A stretch of DNA of 64,000 bases, taken from Lactarius indigo (taxonomy: Eukaryota > Basidiomycota > Agaricomycetes > Russulales > Russulaceae). The stretch lies in the NCBI GenBank assembly GCA_025766275.1, contig JAFKAC010000149.1:48812-112811 (forward strand). Direction: 5' to 3'. A model generated the notes under the pieces. That model was not told the DNA's origin, searched no databases, and saw only the letters and a list, made by a program, of their open reading frames with translations. This document shows, piece after piece, positions 52,101 to 63,480 of this stretch. Numbering within the stretch: the first letter of the stretch is position 1; every line of letters starts with the position of its first letter. Made by a program: the position numbers and the translations under genes.

Positions 52101-53215
52101 TATGGCCATACCAGTGCAGCTCCACAGAATTTCTTCCCTCTTAAATAGTTTCCAACATGGTTTGCATGAGAGAGTGAGTGCGGATGTTGTGGACAGGGAC
52201 TTTGTATGCAGGAAAGGGATCACCATCAGGGTCTACCTCATCGTATCGTTGGCTGCATGCATGTGCATTTGCCTCCATGTGGTGTGAAGCTGCTGTCGGT
52301 TTTTTTCCAGTTGGGACCTCAATGATGATAGTATTGCGTCGCCATCCATTGCCACCCCATGGTGACTGAATATCCATGGCTATCACTCTTTCGATTGCTG
52401 CAAAGTCAACACCGTCCAGTTTCTTACTCTCAAAGCGTTCATCAAGGAGCACTTTGACCACGGAAGCCCAGTCTGAGGAAGAGACAATGCCCTGCATCTG
52501 CCTCCAGGTGAGGTTGAATAAAAATGAACTAATATTCGGATAAGGGTAGATGATGTCAGAGACTTCCCTGTCAGGTTTTGGACAAGATAGGGAGGGGTCC
52601 ACGGCAAGGGGGTTTCGTGTATCTTCAGAGATGATGACGGCTGTAGATCGTTGGTATTCTTGTACAAGACCAAACCGATTTGCGGGCACAAAAGTGAAGT
52701 GGGGGACATTCTCAATAAGGGACTCATGTCTTTTGTTGCCATCAATAGGAGATGATCACCCATTGTTGCTGGCAGCACTAGACAATGGGGGTTTGACTGG
52801 GGCATTCTCTAGGACTTTCCAGGTTGGCCAGTGGACCCGTCGGGAAGAGAGTGGCTCTGCTGACACCGAGACAGCATCACCAATCTCTACATCCTGGAAG
52901 AAATATGTGTATCAGCCAGATCTGAATTAATGACAAGTAGTATACATACCAACTGAGCCAACTCAAAGTCACAAGTATCTGCAGAGGGGGGAACTGATTG
53001 CTCAGCCTGTAGTCTGTGGCCATCACTAGCATGAGGCAGAACCTCCTCACATACTTGCTTTCGGGAGTATGACAGCAACACTCTGAGTTTTTTGATGTTA
53101 GAAGGGCCATTCTTCCAAAGTTCTCTTGAGCAATTGTGAGCAGCGGTGCAGTTGTTGTGGAGGTGTTTGGTGAGGCTAGCTTTGTGTATGAAGAACTGTC
53201 CGCATGCTTCACATC
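49138..53215 (-). CDS. Plavaka/CACTA-type transposase gene, multi-exon, completeness uncertain
   Basis: Exon-like blocks run along the minus strand: an N-terminal zinc finger CEACGQFFIHKASLTKHLHN (53200-53145), RFGLVQEYQRSTAVIISE (52675 onward), ELYSSDTFLAAEHDLISA, AFMIWSDSTYLTQFRQAKAW with YFGNQSKYTQCKPS (51960-51845), YEHSITVTCADHVVRQVFPR (51620-51545), ATICDMGRCPCSQCMIKKEE (51475-51415), later ATTTFNYTTYDITQDCNSIN and FVDRDMMMQYLGWGIGHHNP. This order fits fungal Plavaka transposases from memory. Clear splice signals occur (GTGAGTGATCG donor at about 51811, GTTCAG acceptor near 51770). Exons were not fully joined and a TGA precedes the zinc finger, so activity is unknown. Terminal repeats were not found. 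Confidence 0.65.
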
Positions 53216-54130
53216 AGCTGCTTTTGGAGGCGCTGTGAAGTCAATTCATGGTGGGACAGCTAGGGGTACCTAGAGGTGGGAACGGTCAACATGTGTAAGG
53301 AGGGGGGGTTCATATACCATGTATTTTGAAAGTTGAATGGTTGGTCATGGTGATCAAATGGACAGCCGACAGAAATTGCAGGGTAGTTATATTGATTTGG
53401 TGTCAAAATATGGCGGCTACAATACTTGTAGATTGGCGACGGGAGTTGAGGAACGGCAGTGTCATCCAAGTACGCCTGTGCAGTAGCGTGGCATCAAGAA
53501 AAACTAGTCAGACAAACAATACAAAGTAAAAGTAAAAGTGAACTTACCTGCACTCAAGCCAACTGTGAGTGCACAAAAAACCCAACAGAGCGCACACAGT
53601 TTGTTTGATGTGCCATCCATAATGGCTGAACATGAAATTCTGAGTCCAGCCAGAGCACACCCGGCAAAATATCTGCTAGTGACCAAACTTCCCAGTAAAA
53701 TACCCATAAAGATGGATCTGAGTGAGCGATCGAGGTACCAGTTATGAAAATACGCAAGGCACTCACCTGAAGCCAAGCAGTCACCCATTGCTGCACAACA
53801 TCAACAGAGTATCCATGGTTTTGTGTCACACAGCAGCCTAGAATAAAAAAAGGTTCGATGTGGTTCAAAGTGGGAAGCCAGCACCTGGTAAAATACCTAG
53901 AAAAAAGTAGATCAGAATATAAGGATCTGTGTTAGTGATCGGTTTAAGAATAGCTGGAATATGCAACGCACTAAGAAGTCCAGTAGACAGTTGGGAAAAA
54001 GGGTACTTGATATTCCAAAATTGGTAGTGTTGGAGTTGTGATGCAGAGTTGTGATGTGCCAATAACAAACAAGGCTTGTTTGTGGCTAGCGTGACACTCA
54101 AACTCAGCTGTCATGCTCACACGCTCACAT
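53216..54130. other. 5' flank of the Plavaka-like gene, unassigned
   Basis: Contains hydrophobic minus-strand frames (for example LRSIFMGILLGSLVTSRYFA near 53715) broken by stops; possibly an exon relic of a membrane protein, not assignable. Confidence 0.3.
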
Positions 54131-55100
54131 CCTAGCCTCTCCCACTATGTCCCACCTGATACATGCACGGGTTTCCATAGTGCTGTGAGTTTTCAAAGTC
54201 ATGGTTTGGGTCCACCCAGCTAAGCGATGCCATAATGTCCATATATAAGTGGGCTTGCCGATTGTGAGTCCTAAATTTTTATGTCATCTAACCAAACCCC
54301 TCCCTGTGGACAGAGACTACCAGACGCATCCGCCAATGGGCATCGAAGACGGTCCCATACCCTTGGTCCGTCAAGTAAGTCAAGAAGGAGAGCCCATGAC
54401 AACTGCCCTCACCGTCAACTCCCTCAGCCATGGTTCTCTCCAGCACCACCACCTGCTGATGAGCTAGGTTGTCTCTACATGTCAGGACACTGCCCAAAAC
54501 AACCCGAGCTACCCTGGGTTCAGGGAGGTGTGAAGCTGCATTGCCGATTGTGCAGGCCTTCACGGGACCTGCTACTTTGTACAGCAGTTGGCCGATTCGG
54601 GGGAAACGTCACTCTAAAGCACTGAAGGGCATGCAATGGTGCAGCACTTAGGGGAACACAGCGAGCAAAGGGAACTGGGACCCTCAGAGCTCTAAGCTCT
54701 GAGGGAAAGCAGACTAAGATTAACTGGGGGAAAGGGGTAGTTACAGGATGTTTATATACATGGAAACAGAGGTATTGATCTAAATATAAAGTAGACCCTA
54801 GAGGGCAACCAAGTGAGGTCACAAAGCAAAAGGAATGGAATGGGCCAATGCCCAAGATTGGCCGAAGCATGGGAAAGTCGGCTGCCAGAGCGATGGAAAA
54901 GTGCCCAATATTGGCTGAAGTGTGGGAAAGTGCGGGCTGCCAGAGCAGTGCAAGATGGTAGTAAAAGATGACAGATCCAAAAACAGTAATTTACCTGGCC
55001 AGCTATGTGCTGGGTGTATTATCCACTCCCAACTGAGATCCTGACTGTCCTCAGTCACCAGTGTGCGCAGGAATTTGGTCGGCTTGTGGCACAGGGGTCA
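54131..55100. other. no supportable gene
   Basis: Local duplications (GGCTGCCAGAGC twice, CCCAAKATTGGCYGAAG twice near 54850-54960) and short frames only. Confidence 0.35.
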
Positions 55101-56733
55101 GTAACAGTCATCCCCTTGGATGTATCTTGTGTGCTTGAGACTGCCTCATGCAGTAGTACTGATGTCTTGGGCTGAATCGTGTTCGCTGGGTGTGCTGTCG
55201 CGGGAGTTGCAAATGTGTGTGCTGGTACATGGTGTCATCCTTGACACTCAGCCGAATCGCCAAAGGTTGCGTGATTGTGGTGCTGTCACTGATACACTTG
55301 CACTTGAGGGACTCAGCCGAACTGCTGCTCTTGGTACTGCAAAGTTGCTCTTGTCGCACATGCATTTGTGAGACTTGAAAACACGACTACTGATGCCTAA
55401 GACTGCTCTGAACTCCTGTGCAAGCTGCAAATGTACATGCAACGCTGGTGCAGTTGCTGCCACCGGACTGGTAATACTCCTTGCTGTATGTTGCTGCTGA
55501 TCCACTGGTGTCATGTATGTTGCTGCATGCCCTGTAAACGTCACCACAGGTGCGGTATGCTATCGCCGAACTCTTGATGTGCCATGGGCATCTGCAAGTA
55601 AGTGTCGCTGTTGCTGCCCCACTTGTACTCCCAGTGCATGCCGTTCTTGATTAAGTCGCTCTGCAAGTACCACACACATCACCGCATGTGTCGTAAGTGC
55701 TGTCACATGTACTGTTAGTTGTTGCCAATTTTTTGATGGGCCGCAGACATCCGCACATGCGAACTGTTATCGCCGAGGCCGAGTTCTTGCACTGTTCTTG
55801 TGCCGAGAGTTGCTCTTGATGGACTGGTTGCAACCTTCTGCATGCCTTTCCACATAACCTGTAAGCGACGTTGCACATGTGGGTGGCCAACCTTAGTCTT
55901 CGAGCATGACACGAACATCCATGCACATGGTGCTTTTGTCACTGCAGTTGGGCCCTTGTGTTTGTGTTCCTCGCCATGCTTGGGGTCATTCTTGTAAGAA
56001 CTATGTCATATTCCTCCATGCATGCTGTTGTGGAACCTGCGATCGCTACTGTCAATGCATGACATTCTCCATGGTATCGAAAATGTTTGAGTCAACGCCT
56101 GGGGCTGGTCTGCACCACTGGGCAAGCCGCGACAATCTGTGTGATGCCTGCACAGGCACTGCTGCTGGACTTGTGACCCTCTTCGGCACGCATTGCTACC
56201 GGTCTGCTGGTACTGCGCACTTTGCCACGTGTCCATGAGTATTTGCGCATACATGGCACTGCCACTGGAGCCTTTGCTTTGTGCTCTTGTCTCTGCCAAA
56301 CAGATCCCACCTAGATTGCGTTGCGTTCTTCCTTGCACATTGCTGCACAGCCAAAGAGCACTGCAGCTGATGTGAGACTGCTCTTTGTGAAGGTGGGGCG
56401 CTGTCATCGTGGGATTTGTAGACACTTGTGCTGACTTTGACAGGCAATGAGTGTTGATGGAAGACCTGTGGGAATGTGTACAATGGCATGGGATAGCTGG
56501 TAGTACGTGTGCTGGCCCTAGTTGCTGTGAACCGATTGCTGATGCTACACATGTCTGTGCACATTGCTGTGGTTACCATAAGTGCTGTCCTGTGTACTGA
56601 TAGTCATTGCCAATCTTTCTATGGGCTGTGGATGTCTGTGTGCGCATGCTGCTGCTGCTGAACCTCGCACTTGTGTTCCTCTTCGCACTGGGTACTGCTC
56701 TTGAAAGGGCCATGTTGCATTCTTCCATGCATG
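55101..56733 (+). repeat. diverged TGC-rich repeat region, left of the copia element
   Basis: Recurring words include GTTGTTGCCAATTTTTTGAT/GTCATTGCCAATCTTTCTAT (55718, 56606), TGGAACCTGCGATCGCTACTG (56032) and CATGTACTG/TGTGTACTG. The region continues after the copia element (63068-63480), e.g. CAGAACCTGCAATCGCTACTG. Units are long and diverged; no coding potential is supported. Confidence 0.6.
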
Positions 56734-57340
56734 TGTTGATAAGTGACCCTTGCGCACTTAGTGGCTCATACGGACCAGACTTACAGGATATGGACTGCTG
56801 TAGATTAATTAGGACCGCTTTAGATTAGATTTGATTTGATCTGTACAATCTAGGACTTCTATGACATCACTGTACAATGACATCATATGAACTACACCGG
56901 ACTCTTCATTGTACTCTTTTCCTTTGTTCTCTTTCTAGCGTTATCTTTATTGTGATGTCACTATGATATCATCTTAGTCTGGACTCTCTTTGTTTTGCGC
57001 TCCTTGTTCTCCATTAACACACTCCTTTGTCCCACATGTAGAACAACGTCCCTTGTACTGTGTGACCCTATGTTACTTCTCTTGTAGTAGTGTCACTCCT
57101 CTGTATAGTATAAATAGTAGGCTTGTATGCTCCTGGTCCACATCAGTTCCTCACTGCTCTGTGTGCCAGGTATGTCTCCTCCTCTCTAATGTATCATCAG
57201 TTCCTCACTGCTCTGTGTGCCAGACTTCCACTTTGCTTCACTCTGCTTGACACCCCTGTGCTGCTTCCAGCCACCCAGCTTATCTCACCACAGTCCTCTT
57301 AGTCCACTGTGAGTATGCTACTTCTGTGTGCTGTTCATCA
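56734..57340 (+). repeat. copia 5' LTR
   Basis: TGTTGATAAGTGACCC...GTGCTGTTCATCA. TATAAATAG at 57106 is a good TATA box. Internally TCAGTTCCTCACTGCTCTGT is repeated about 48 bp apart (57144, 57192). A relic of the same family lies at 5421-5551. Confidence 0.97.
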
Positions 57341-57355
57341 GGTTATAGGCCCTGG
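57341..57355 (+). promoter_or_regulatory. copia primer binding site, half-tRNA type
   Basis: GGTTATAGGCCCTGG follows the 5' LTR directly. GGTTATGAGCCC would be the complement of the initiator-tRNA-Met anticodon stem-loop used by copia-type elements; two bases differ here. The 57356-58122 leader has no gene. Confidence 0.5.
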
Positions 57356-58122
57356 TGCCCTAGCCACTCCACTTGGCTGGTCACTGTCTTCCTAGGAGGA
57401 CACACCAGGCTAAGGTCTGTCTGGGGCCTTACCAGCCTTGCCCAAGGCAGAGAGCAGTGGGGCGCCACTTGTCTCTGCTGAGGAACCTCCTGTGCATGTA
57501 CTGCCCAGTAGTCCTACTTTCACCCCTACTGTTTTCCTAGCCCCTGCGCTATGCGCAAGGAGACTGGATCTGGTAGCCCCTTAACTTCAAAATATCCAGG
57601 CGTGCATGGCCCACTGGGCTGTGTATTGTGGAGCTTAGTGCCAGCTGTCTCTGGTGCTCCACACTGGGCACAGGATCTCCTCACCATGGGAGTGTAAAAC
57701 CTGGTTCAGGCTCTGGGGGGTGTTCACCATTATGGTGTTCTGCAACCAGATACCTGCCTTGTAGCGGCAATGGGAAAGGATTCAGTAAAGCCACTTGTGG
57801 CGATGAGGCAACCAACAGGCCGAGGAGGCTGAGGTAGACAGCCTTGGGCTCTGAAAGCACTCCCTTCACCTTCCCCCTGACGCAAACCATTTGAGCTGTG
57901 TCCTAGACACATCCTGGCTGGCAGCTAGCTCATGGCATGGCAAAGGGACTCTCTCAACCTGGGCCTAGCCCTTGTATCACTGGCATACTATCAGGAGGCA
58001 GGACGCGTTAGCGTTCTGGCCTTACAGAATCACAGACAGGAGTGGTATCCCCCTCTATCTTTGTCTTGCAAACTATGAAGCACTGTCGCTGACTGCTCCT
58101 CGGCGATAGATAAATCATCCCA

Positions 58123-58881
58123 ATGTCTGGCTCTTCATCTACCCCTGCTGCCGGTGCTGGTGCTCCTCCCAGCCCCACTGGTGGCTCTGCAGGAGGCTCA
58201 CTCCCTCCTCCTTCTGGATCCACTCCCTCCACACATGTATCTGCTGCGTATGGTGCAACCTTTGGCATGCCCTCTGGCATCCGCCTTGAACAGTTTGATG
58301 GCACTGGTTGGAACGAATGGTCTGGGACCATCGAGGCCATCCTCACGCTGCACGAAGCTGAAGATGTGTTCACTCTGGATACACCCCCATCTGGCATCAC
58401 TACAGATGAGTGGGACTCAGTCCAGCGTCGTTCCAAGGCGTACCTCCGCCTCTACCTCAAACCAGATGTCTACTCGCTTGTGGCAGATAACACTGCCTAT
58501 CCTACCTTTAAGGACAAGTGGGCCAAGCTCAAGGACGTATATGGAGGTGCTTCGGGCAGCACCACCATCTTTAATTTGTGGATTCAAATAACACAAGCCC
58601 ACCTCGATGACTCCGCACCTATGGCCGCTCAGCTGGCCAAGCTCAATGAGCTTAGGGTTGCCCTTTCCAACGCACAGATGGGTGTCTCTGACGTCCAGTA
58701 CTGTCTCATTCTCCTCCACGCATTGCCGCCCTCTTATGAGGTATTGGCCTCTACTATCCTCGCCAGTGGAGCACCTTCCACACTCAAGCACGCTGAGATC
58801 ATAGCGCGCATAGTGTCGGAAGAAGCTGCCGCTCCGGGCCCTCTGGCTCCTCCCTCAACAAGGTGGCCCCCGTCAAGCTGA
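58123..58881 (+). CDS. copia gag (UBN2-type), frameshifted before the zinc knuckle
   Basis: ATG at 58123 (MSGSSSTPAAGAGAPPSPTG). A Gly/Pro/Ser-rich N-terminus is followed by the copia Gag core: GIRLEQFDGTGWNEWSGTIE, WDSVQRRSKAYLRLYLKPDV, LWIQITQAHLDDSAPMAAQL and LILLHALPPSYEVLASTILA. The natural continuation (SGPSGSSLNKVAPVKL into the CCHC knuckle) is in the next frame, so one base is lost or slipped near 58845 and this frame stops at 58881. In most copia elements gag and pol share one ORF. A programmed shift is possible but there is no obvious slippery site. Confidence 0.85.
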   Translation: MSGSSSTPAAGAGAPPSPTGGSAGGSLPPPSGSTPSTHVSAAYGATFGMPSGIRLEQFDGTGWNEWSGTIEAILTLHEAEDVFTLDTPPSGITTDEWDSVQRRSKAYLRLYLKPDVYSLVADNTAYPTFKDKWAKLKDVYGGASGSTTIFNLWIQITQAHLDDSAPMAAQLAKLNELRVALSNAQMGVSDVQYCLILLHALPPSYEVLASTILASGAPSTLKHAEIIARIVSEEAAAPGPLAPPSTRWPPSS

Positions 58882-60710
58882 CGGGCAAGAAGGGCAAGAA
58901 GGACCACTCTGGTCTAACTTGCCACTACTGCAACAAAAAGGGCCACATCAAGCCTGATTGTAGGAAGAGGAAGAAGGACAAGGCTGACGCAAAGGAGAAG
59001 GAGAAAGCAGGCAACAAGGCTGCCAATAGTCACATTCTTGTACCTACCACCGCCTCCATTAAGGAGGTCGAAGAGCCCGCCATAGACTGGGCCTCTGAAT
59101 CGATTGGTGTTGCCTTGTATGCTGCCTCGCGTGTGCGTTGGATGATGGACAGCGGTGCTACTCACCACATCACTCCACATCGGTCTGACTTCAAGGACTA
59201 CACCCCAACCAAAGGCACTGTACGCCTGGGTGATAAGTCCACTATAGACCAAATGGGTGTCGGGTCTGTCGTCTTTACTACGAGCCAGGGCATCTCTATC
59301 ACCCTCAGTAATGTGCTACACCTACCACAGGTGAAGATGCGCTTCCTGTCGACGCGCGCCCTAGCACAAAAGGGTGCTGAGATTGCCTTTGATAGTGGCT
59401 CATTTAAAATATCTGTCAACCAAAAGTGTGTGGCCAAAGGCTACCTTGAGGACAACCTTTACTGGTTGGACGCAGCCAGCGTCGGCCTCAACACCCACAC
59501 AAAATCAAGTGCTGCCACACTTGATATCTGGCATCAACACATGGGACACATCTCCTCTGCAGCGCTGAAGGCGCATGGTCCCTCTGCCACTACTGGCATG
59601 GACATAGATAGCTCCACTACGGGCCACACAGTCTGCCGTGGGTGCGAGATGGGTAAATCCACTCGCCAACCCTTTTCTGCGTCCTCCAACAAGAGAACAA
59701 CTCGTCAATTTGAGATTGTGCACAGTGACCTCGCCGGTCCTATGCAAACTCAGTCCCTGCAAGGCTCGATGTATACAGCCACCTTCATAGACGACCACAC
59801 TAAGTTCACTGTGGTCCACTTCCTTAAGTCGAAGGACCAGTTTGCTAAGTCGCTGCAGATGTATTTGGCTTGGGGTGAAACCCAGTCTGGCCATAAACTG
59901 CGCGCTCTGCACTCTGACCGCGGTGGCGAATACATGTCGAGTGTCACGCAGGACATTCTTAAGCAGAAAGGGATAGAGCATCACCTCACGATGCCAGGTT
60001 CACCACAGTCCAACGGAAAAGCCGAGCGGTTTAACCGCACCATTATGGATAAGGCAATGTCCATGCTTCACACAGCTGGCATGTCTAAAGGCTTCTGGGA
60101 GCATGCAGTGTGCACAGCTGTGCACATCTATAACCGCTCTCCAGTCCGTGGGCTTAAGTGGCGCACTCCCTATGAGCTCTGGCACTCTGGCAAAGTGCCC
60201 GATGTCTCTCATCTTCGCATCTTTGGATGCAAGGGGTACATGCACGTACCCGCTGATAAGCATCGCAAATTAGATGCAAAGGCCATTGAGGTCACGCTTA
60301 TCGGGTTTGAGCCCGAATCTAAGGGCTATAAGCTCTGGGACCGCTCAACCCGCTCCGTCCGAGTGTCCAGGGATGTGACATTCGACGAGAGTAGCTTCCC
60401 ATCCCTCCAGGGTGTTGAGACACACCCCACACCTTCACCACCAGTCGTGCCTAGCACAACAGTGACTGCCGTGCCTCACCCGCCGGCATTGCCACCAATG
60501 CGAGCCCCCTCCCCTGCACACTCCAGTAGTAGTGAGGAGGAGGATGTAGAAAACCTTTTAGACCCCCCACAAGTCCAACCACGCCCCACCACTCCACCAC
60601 CTGCTCTGCCAGCTCCACCCACCACACCTAAGCGTGAGCAAGCCACTCCCACTTCACCCCCACCGCGTCCTAGTGCAACGCGCATTATGCGCCATGTCCC
60701 CCTCCCTCAC
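58863..60710 (+). pseudogene. copia pol part 1: zinc knuckle, protease, integrase
   Basis: The CCHC knuckle CHYCNKKGHIKPDC (58920-58961) belongs to Gag. Then come the aspartic protease MMDSGATHHITPH (59140-59180), the pre-integrase zinc region (WHQHMGHISSAALKAHG ... CRGCEMGKSTRQPF) and the integrase core with HSDLAGPMQT, FIDDHTKFTVVHF, LHSDRGGEYM and SPQSNGKAERFNRTIMDKAM (D,D,E). A Pro-rich linker with SSSSEEEDVENLLD leads to a frame change near 60700 in a C-run (GTCCCCCTCCCTCACC). After it this frame is nonsense to 60893. Apart from the two shifts the protein is well conserved. Confidence 0.9.
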
Positions 60711-62443
60711 CAGAAATGCCTGGGGGATTTGAGGATCGTGCACAGCGTAGTCAGCTGTTGCGCGAAATGGACAATGCACCAAGGCGCACTGCTCGTGTTC
60801 CTGTGCCTAATCTGCGTTACTTCAATGCGGATAATGTGGCATGGCGTGGCAGGCGTCTGGGGTATGCGGAGTTATTGGCTGCTGCCTTTATAGGCCGAGA
60901 CCCTGCAACTTACGCAGAGGCCATGCGGTCTGCAGCTGCAGATGAGTGGACTAAGGCGTGTCAGTATGAAATGGACGCCCTAGCTAAAAATGGGACTTGG
61001 GAGTTAGTGGATCTCCCGCCTAATCGCAAGGCAGTAAAATCCAAATGGGTCTTCAAGCTCAAAGCGGATGGCCACTACAGAGCTCGCTTGGTGGCTAAGG
61101 GATTCACGCAGATCCCTGGCATAGATTTTGATGAAACCTTCTCTCCCATCGCACGATTTGAGTCGCTACGTTTACTTCTGGCGTTGGCCGCGCTGGAGGA
61201 CTGGCACATCCATCAGATGGATGTTAAGTCTGCTTTTCTCAATGGCGTTCTTGACGAGGAGATTTACATGGAGCAGCCACAAGGTTTCACTGTCACTGGC
61301 TCTGAGACGAAGGTGTGTCGCCTGGTTAAGGCGATCTATGGTCTCAAACAGGCCTCCCGCACATGGAACTTGCAATTCCATGGAGTGCTCACTGCACTCG
61401 GCTTTAAGCGGACGTTTGCTGATGCTGGCATATATGTGATGCCTCAACGGGAGGGGTATGATCCACTCTTCGTTATTGTCTACGTTGACGACATCACTAT
61501 ACTGGGTCCCTCGCTGAGTGGTATCAAGCGCTTGAAGTCAGATTTGTCTGAACGCTATGAGATGACAGATCTCGGGGAGATAGAGTCTTATCTTGGTATG
61601 CGCATTGTGCGCGACCGCTCCCTTAGACGCATCGAAATAGATCAGTCTGGCTACATCAAGGATGTCCTTGAACGCTTTGGCATGTCTGATGCCACACCAC
61701 ACAACACACCCTTGCCCGCTGGTGCTGACGAACACCTGGTTAAATATACGTCGCAGGCAACTGCCTCAGATATCTCTCACTACCAATCTCTTATTGGGAG
61801 TCTGCTTTACGTGCAGATTGGCACTAGGCCAGATATCTCCTTCGCTGTGTCACGTTTGGTGCAGTATGCAGCGAACCCTTCACCACAACATCTGCGACTT
61901 GCGCAATATGTCCTGTCCTACTTAGTGGGAACTATAGATATGCGTATTGTCTATGATGGCGCCAATGGCGATGACCTTCACGGCTACACTGATTCCAGTC
62001 TGGCTGATCAGACTGATGACCGCCACTCCACCTCTGGTTATGTGTTCCTACTAGCTAACGGTGCAATAAGCTGGTCTTCGCGCAAGCAAAAGACTGTGGC
62101 CCAAAACACAACGGAAGTGGAATACATGGCCATGACCGACGCGGCTAACCAGGCTGCGTGGTATCAGAGCTTCCTCACGGAACTCGGGTACGAGGTCGAC
62201 GACCCCATCCCACTTCATGGTGACAATAAGGGTGCCATTGACTTGGCCTTGAACTCTGTCACTGGGAGATGGTCTAAGCACATTGCCATACGGCATCATG
62301 TCATTCGGGAGTACATCGAAAAGGGGACCATCACCCTCATTAGAACTCCTACTGTAGATATGGTTGCGGACGGCTTCACGAAGTCACTACCGCGTGTCCT
62401 GCTACAGAAGCACAACGATGACATGGGACTTGTGTGTACTTAG
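60700..62443 (+). CDS. copia pol part 2: reverse transcriptase and RNase H
   Basis: Resumes at PGGFEDRAQRSQLLREMDNA and runs open to a TAG at 62441-62443. RT: KSKWVFKLKADGHYRARLVA, FDETFSPIARFESLRLLLAL, QMDVKSAFLNGVLDEEIYME, YGLKQASRTWN and the catalytic YVDDITI (about 61480). RNase H: GYTDSSLADQTDDRHSTSGY, SWSSRKQKTVAQNTTEVEYM and HIAIRHHVIREYIEKGTITL. All diagnostic copia motifs are present with no internal stop, as expected for a young copy. Confidence 0.92.
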
Positions 62444-62462
62444 ATTGTAGATCACGGGGAGA
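62444..62462 (+). promoter_or_regulatory. copia polypurine tract region
   Basis: ATTGTAGATCACGGGGAGA directly before the 3' LTR; GGGGAGA is the purine core that would prime plus-strand synthesis. Confidence 0.6.
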
Positions 62463-63067
62463 TGTTGATAAGTGACCCTTGCGCACTTAGCGGCTCATAC
62501 GGACCAGACTTACAGATATGGACTGCTGTAGATTAATTAGGACCGCTTTAGATTAGATTTGATTTGATCTGTACAATCTAGGACTTCTATGACATCACTG
62601 TACAATGACATCATATGAACTACACTGGACTCTTCATTGTACTCTTTCCTTTGTTCTCTTTCTAGCGTTATCTTTATTGTGATGTCACTATGATATCATC
62701 TTAGTCTGGACTCTCTTTGTTTTGCGCTCCTTGTTCTCCATTAACACACTCCTTTGTCCCACATGTAGAACAACGTCCCTTGTACTGTGTGACCCTATGT
62801 TACTTCTCTTGTAGTAGTGTCACTCCTCTGTATAGTATAAATAGTAGGCTTGTATGCTCCTGGTCCACATCAGTTCCTCACTGCTCTGTGTGCCAGGTAT
62901 GTCTCCTCCTCTCTAATGTATCATCAGTTCCTCACTGCTCTGTGTGCCAGACTTCCACTTTGCTTCACTCTGCTTGACACCCCTGTGCTGCTTCCAGCCA
63001 CCCAGCTTATCTCACCACAGTCCTCTTAGTCCACTGTGAGTATGCTACTTCTGTGTGCTGTTCATCA
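62463..63067 (+). repeat. copia 3' LTR
   Basis: 605-bp copy of 56734-57340; differs by a T/C in CTTAGYGGCTC, loss of a G in ACAGGATATGG, C/T in CTACAYCGG-type context and loss of one T in TCTTTTCC. Followed by GCATG. Confidence 0.97.
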
Positions 63068-63480
63068 GCATGCTGTCACAGAACCTGCAATCGCTACTGT
63101 TGATAAGCAATGTCCACCATAATCTGTGGGCGACCAATGAGCTGCCGCGTGATTGTGGTGTGCTTGTAATCGGGGCTGTGCTTGATACCTCTTGATGCAG
63201 GATACTCTTCACAAAACTTGATGGCTGCTGTTGTGCATGTCGCTGTGGAACTGGGAAACGCGGTCTGTAGCTCAGCTGGTTGTTACAAAGGTGTACGCTC
63301 GGCATGGGAGCCTGTGTGATCATAGCTCGCTTGCTATTGATGCTGTATAAGAGGTTGCCTTTACAAAGAAAGGTGGCATCGTGGCTGAATCAGGGAACCT
63401 GTGCACATTGTTGTGTGGCTGGTGAATGCTTGTGCGAAGCTCTGAGTTTGCTAAGACTCCTGCTGTACACTGCCAGGGGT
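63068..63480 (+). repeat. diverged repeat region, right of the copia element
   Basis: Continues the repeat interrupted by copia: GCATGCTGTCACAGAACCTG followed by CAATCGCTACTG parallels 56022-56056. A TAGCTCAGCTGGTT motif at 63266 resembles a tRNA A box but no tRNA fold follows. Confidence 0.6.

Larger units (their letters stand above)
56734..63067 (+). mobile_element. Ty1/copia LTR retrotransposon, full length, TSD GCATG
   Basis: 6334-bp element with 607- and 605-bp LTRs that differ at only four places that I can see (two substitutions, two 1-bp indels), a half-tRNA-type PBS, gag, protease, integrase, RT, RNase H in copia order and a purine tract before the 3' LTR. Perfect duplications GCATG at 56729-56733 and 63068-63072. 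The LTR similarity indicates recent insertion, yet pol carries two frameshifts (about 58845 and 60700). It inserted into the 55-63 kb repeat. Confidence 0.97.

Noticed and set aside
63266..63330. tRNA-like A box (TAGCTCAGCTGGTT)
   Set aside because: No B box, T-arm or acceptor pairing could be found downstream; at most a decayed tRNA-derived fragment.
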